Source: Lentisphaerota bacterium (GTDB taxonomy: Bacteria > Verrucomicrobiota > Kiritimatiellia > UBA8416 > JAFGIZ01). From it: a stretch of DNA of 5,523 nucleotides. Below are positions 5,321 through 5,523 of the stretch, one piece after another; position 1 is the stretch's first letter; every line of letters begins with the position of its first letter. The stretch covers positions 1-5,523 of the forward strand of contig JAFGIZ010000064.1 in assembly GCA_016929365.1 (NCBI GenBank), given 5' to 3'. The position numbers and the translations under genes are program-made. The notes below the pieces were generated by a model. That model was not told the origin of the DNA, ran no database searches, and saw only the letters and a program-made list of their open reading frames with translations.

Positions 5321-5523
5321 TTATTCTTCGTCGGCTTGACTTTGCTGGAATCGGCGCAGGCGTTCCTGGCGGGCGCGGAGTTCGGGGTTGTTCTGCTCGT
5401 TGCGCTTCATCCATTCGGCGATGGTCATGCCGCCGAGTTCCCTGGGCCGGTACGGTTCATAGGGTTGGGGAGCGCGGACGGCCGGCGACCGCGTGGTGAC
5501 ATAGCGGCGAGACACCGTCGGCC
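5321..5523 (-). CDS. C-terminal part of an unrecognised charged protein (5' end outside window)
   Basis: The minus-strand frame ends at TAA (5323-5321) and is open to the right edge, giving 67 visible codons. A GTG at 5515 could start a 64-aa protein, but no Shine-Dalgarno precedes it and the frame continues in-window without a stop, so a longer gene reaching in from outside is more likely. The visible part is Arg- and Pro-rich with PYEPYRPRELGG, then a predicted helical, highly charged tail (TIAEWMKRN, ELRARQERLRRFQQ) ending in ADEE. There are no cysteines, membrane segments or recognisable domains. It could be a disordered or coiled-coil tail. It is convergent with the oxidoreductase gene. 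Confidence 0.5.
   Translation of the reverse strand, partial: PTVSRRYVTTRSPAVRAPQPYEPYRPRELGGMTIAEWMKRNEQNNPELRARQERLRRFQQSQADEE

Overview
This is a GC-rich bacterial chromosomal window with two divergent, tightly packed transcription units and one gene fragment at the right edge. The LacI-type helix-turn-helix, the TIM-barrel isomerase plus Gfo/Idh pair and a degenerate heptamer repeat between the units are compatible with a Planctomycetota/Verrucomicrobiota/Lentisphaerota-like bacterium. That placement is a low-confidence inference from protein style; no marker gene is present.

Left unit (minus strand, 2040 to 1): an ArsR-family winged-helix regulator overlaps by ATGA the start of a large FAD/NAD(P)-dependent CoA-disulfide (or persulfide) reductase. 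The reductase carries a C-terminal rhodanese domain and runs off the left edge. The regulator has a near-consensus sigma70 promoter (TTGACA, 16 bp, TATGAT) that contains a perfect 8-6-8 inverted repeat, so autoregulation is likely. The promoter geometry puts the transcription start on the A of the start codon, which suggests a leaderless mRNA. The unit looks like a thiol/sulfane-sulfur response cassette.

Intergenic region (2007-2293): it holds the minus-strand promoter/operator, a roughly 7-nt-period degenerate tandem repeat (2054-2095), a stretch with nothing recognisable (about 2096-2236), and the plus-strand lacI promoter, whose start site falls inside a CG-centred LacI-type operator.

Right unit (plus strand, 2237 to 5307): a LacI-family regulator, a 51-aa small ORF, a sugar phosphate isomerase/epimerase-like TIM barrel, and a Gfo/Idh/MocA NAD(P)-dependent oxidoreductase. 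All junctions overlap (ATGA, 8 nt, ATGA), so this is probably one translationally coupled, self-regulated sugar or polyol catabolic operon. The substrate cannot be read from the sequence. The most unusual part is the small ORF. It has a strong Shine-Dalgarno, encodes two tandem tetrapeptide duplications (DDYG x2 and VIVD x2), and the DNA for one duplication is the inverted repeat of the DNA for the other. The lacI-isomerase junction can therefore fold into a long hairpin.

Right edge (minus strand, 5523 to 5321): the C-terminal end of an unrecognised charged protein, convergent with the oxidoreductase and only 13 bp from it.
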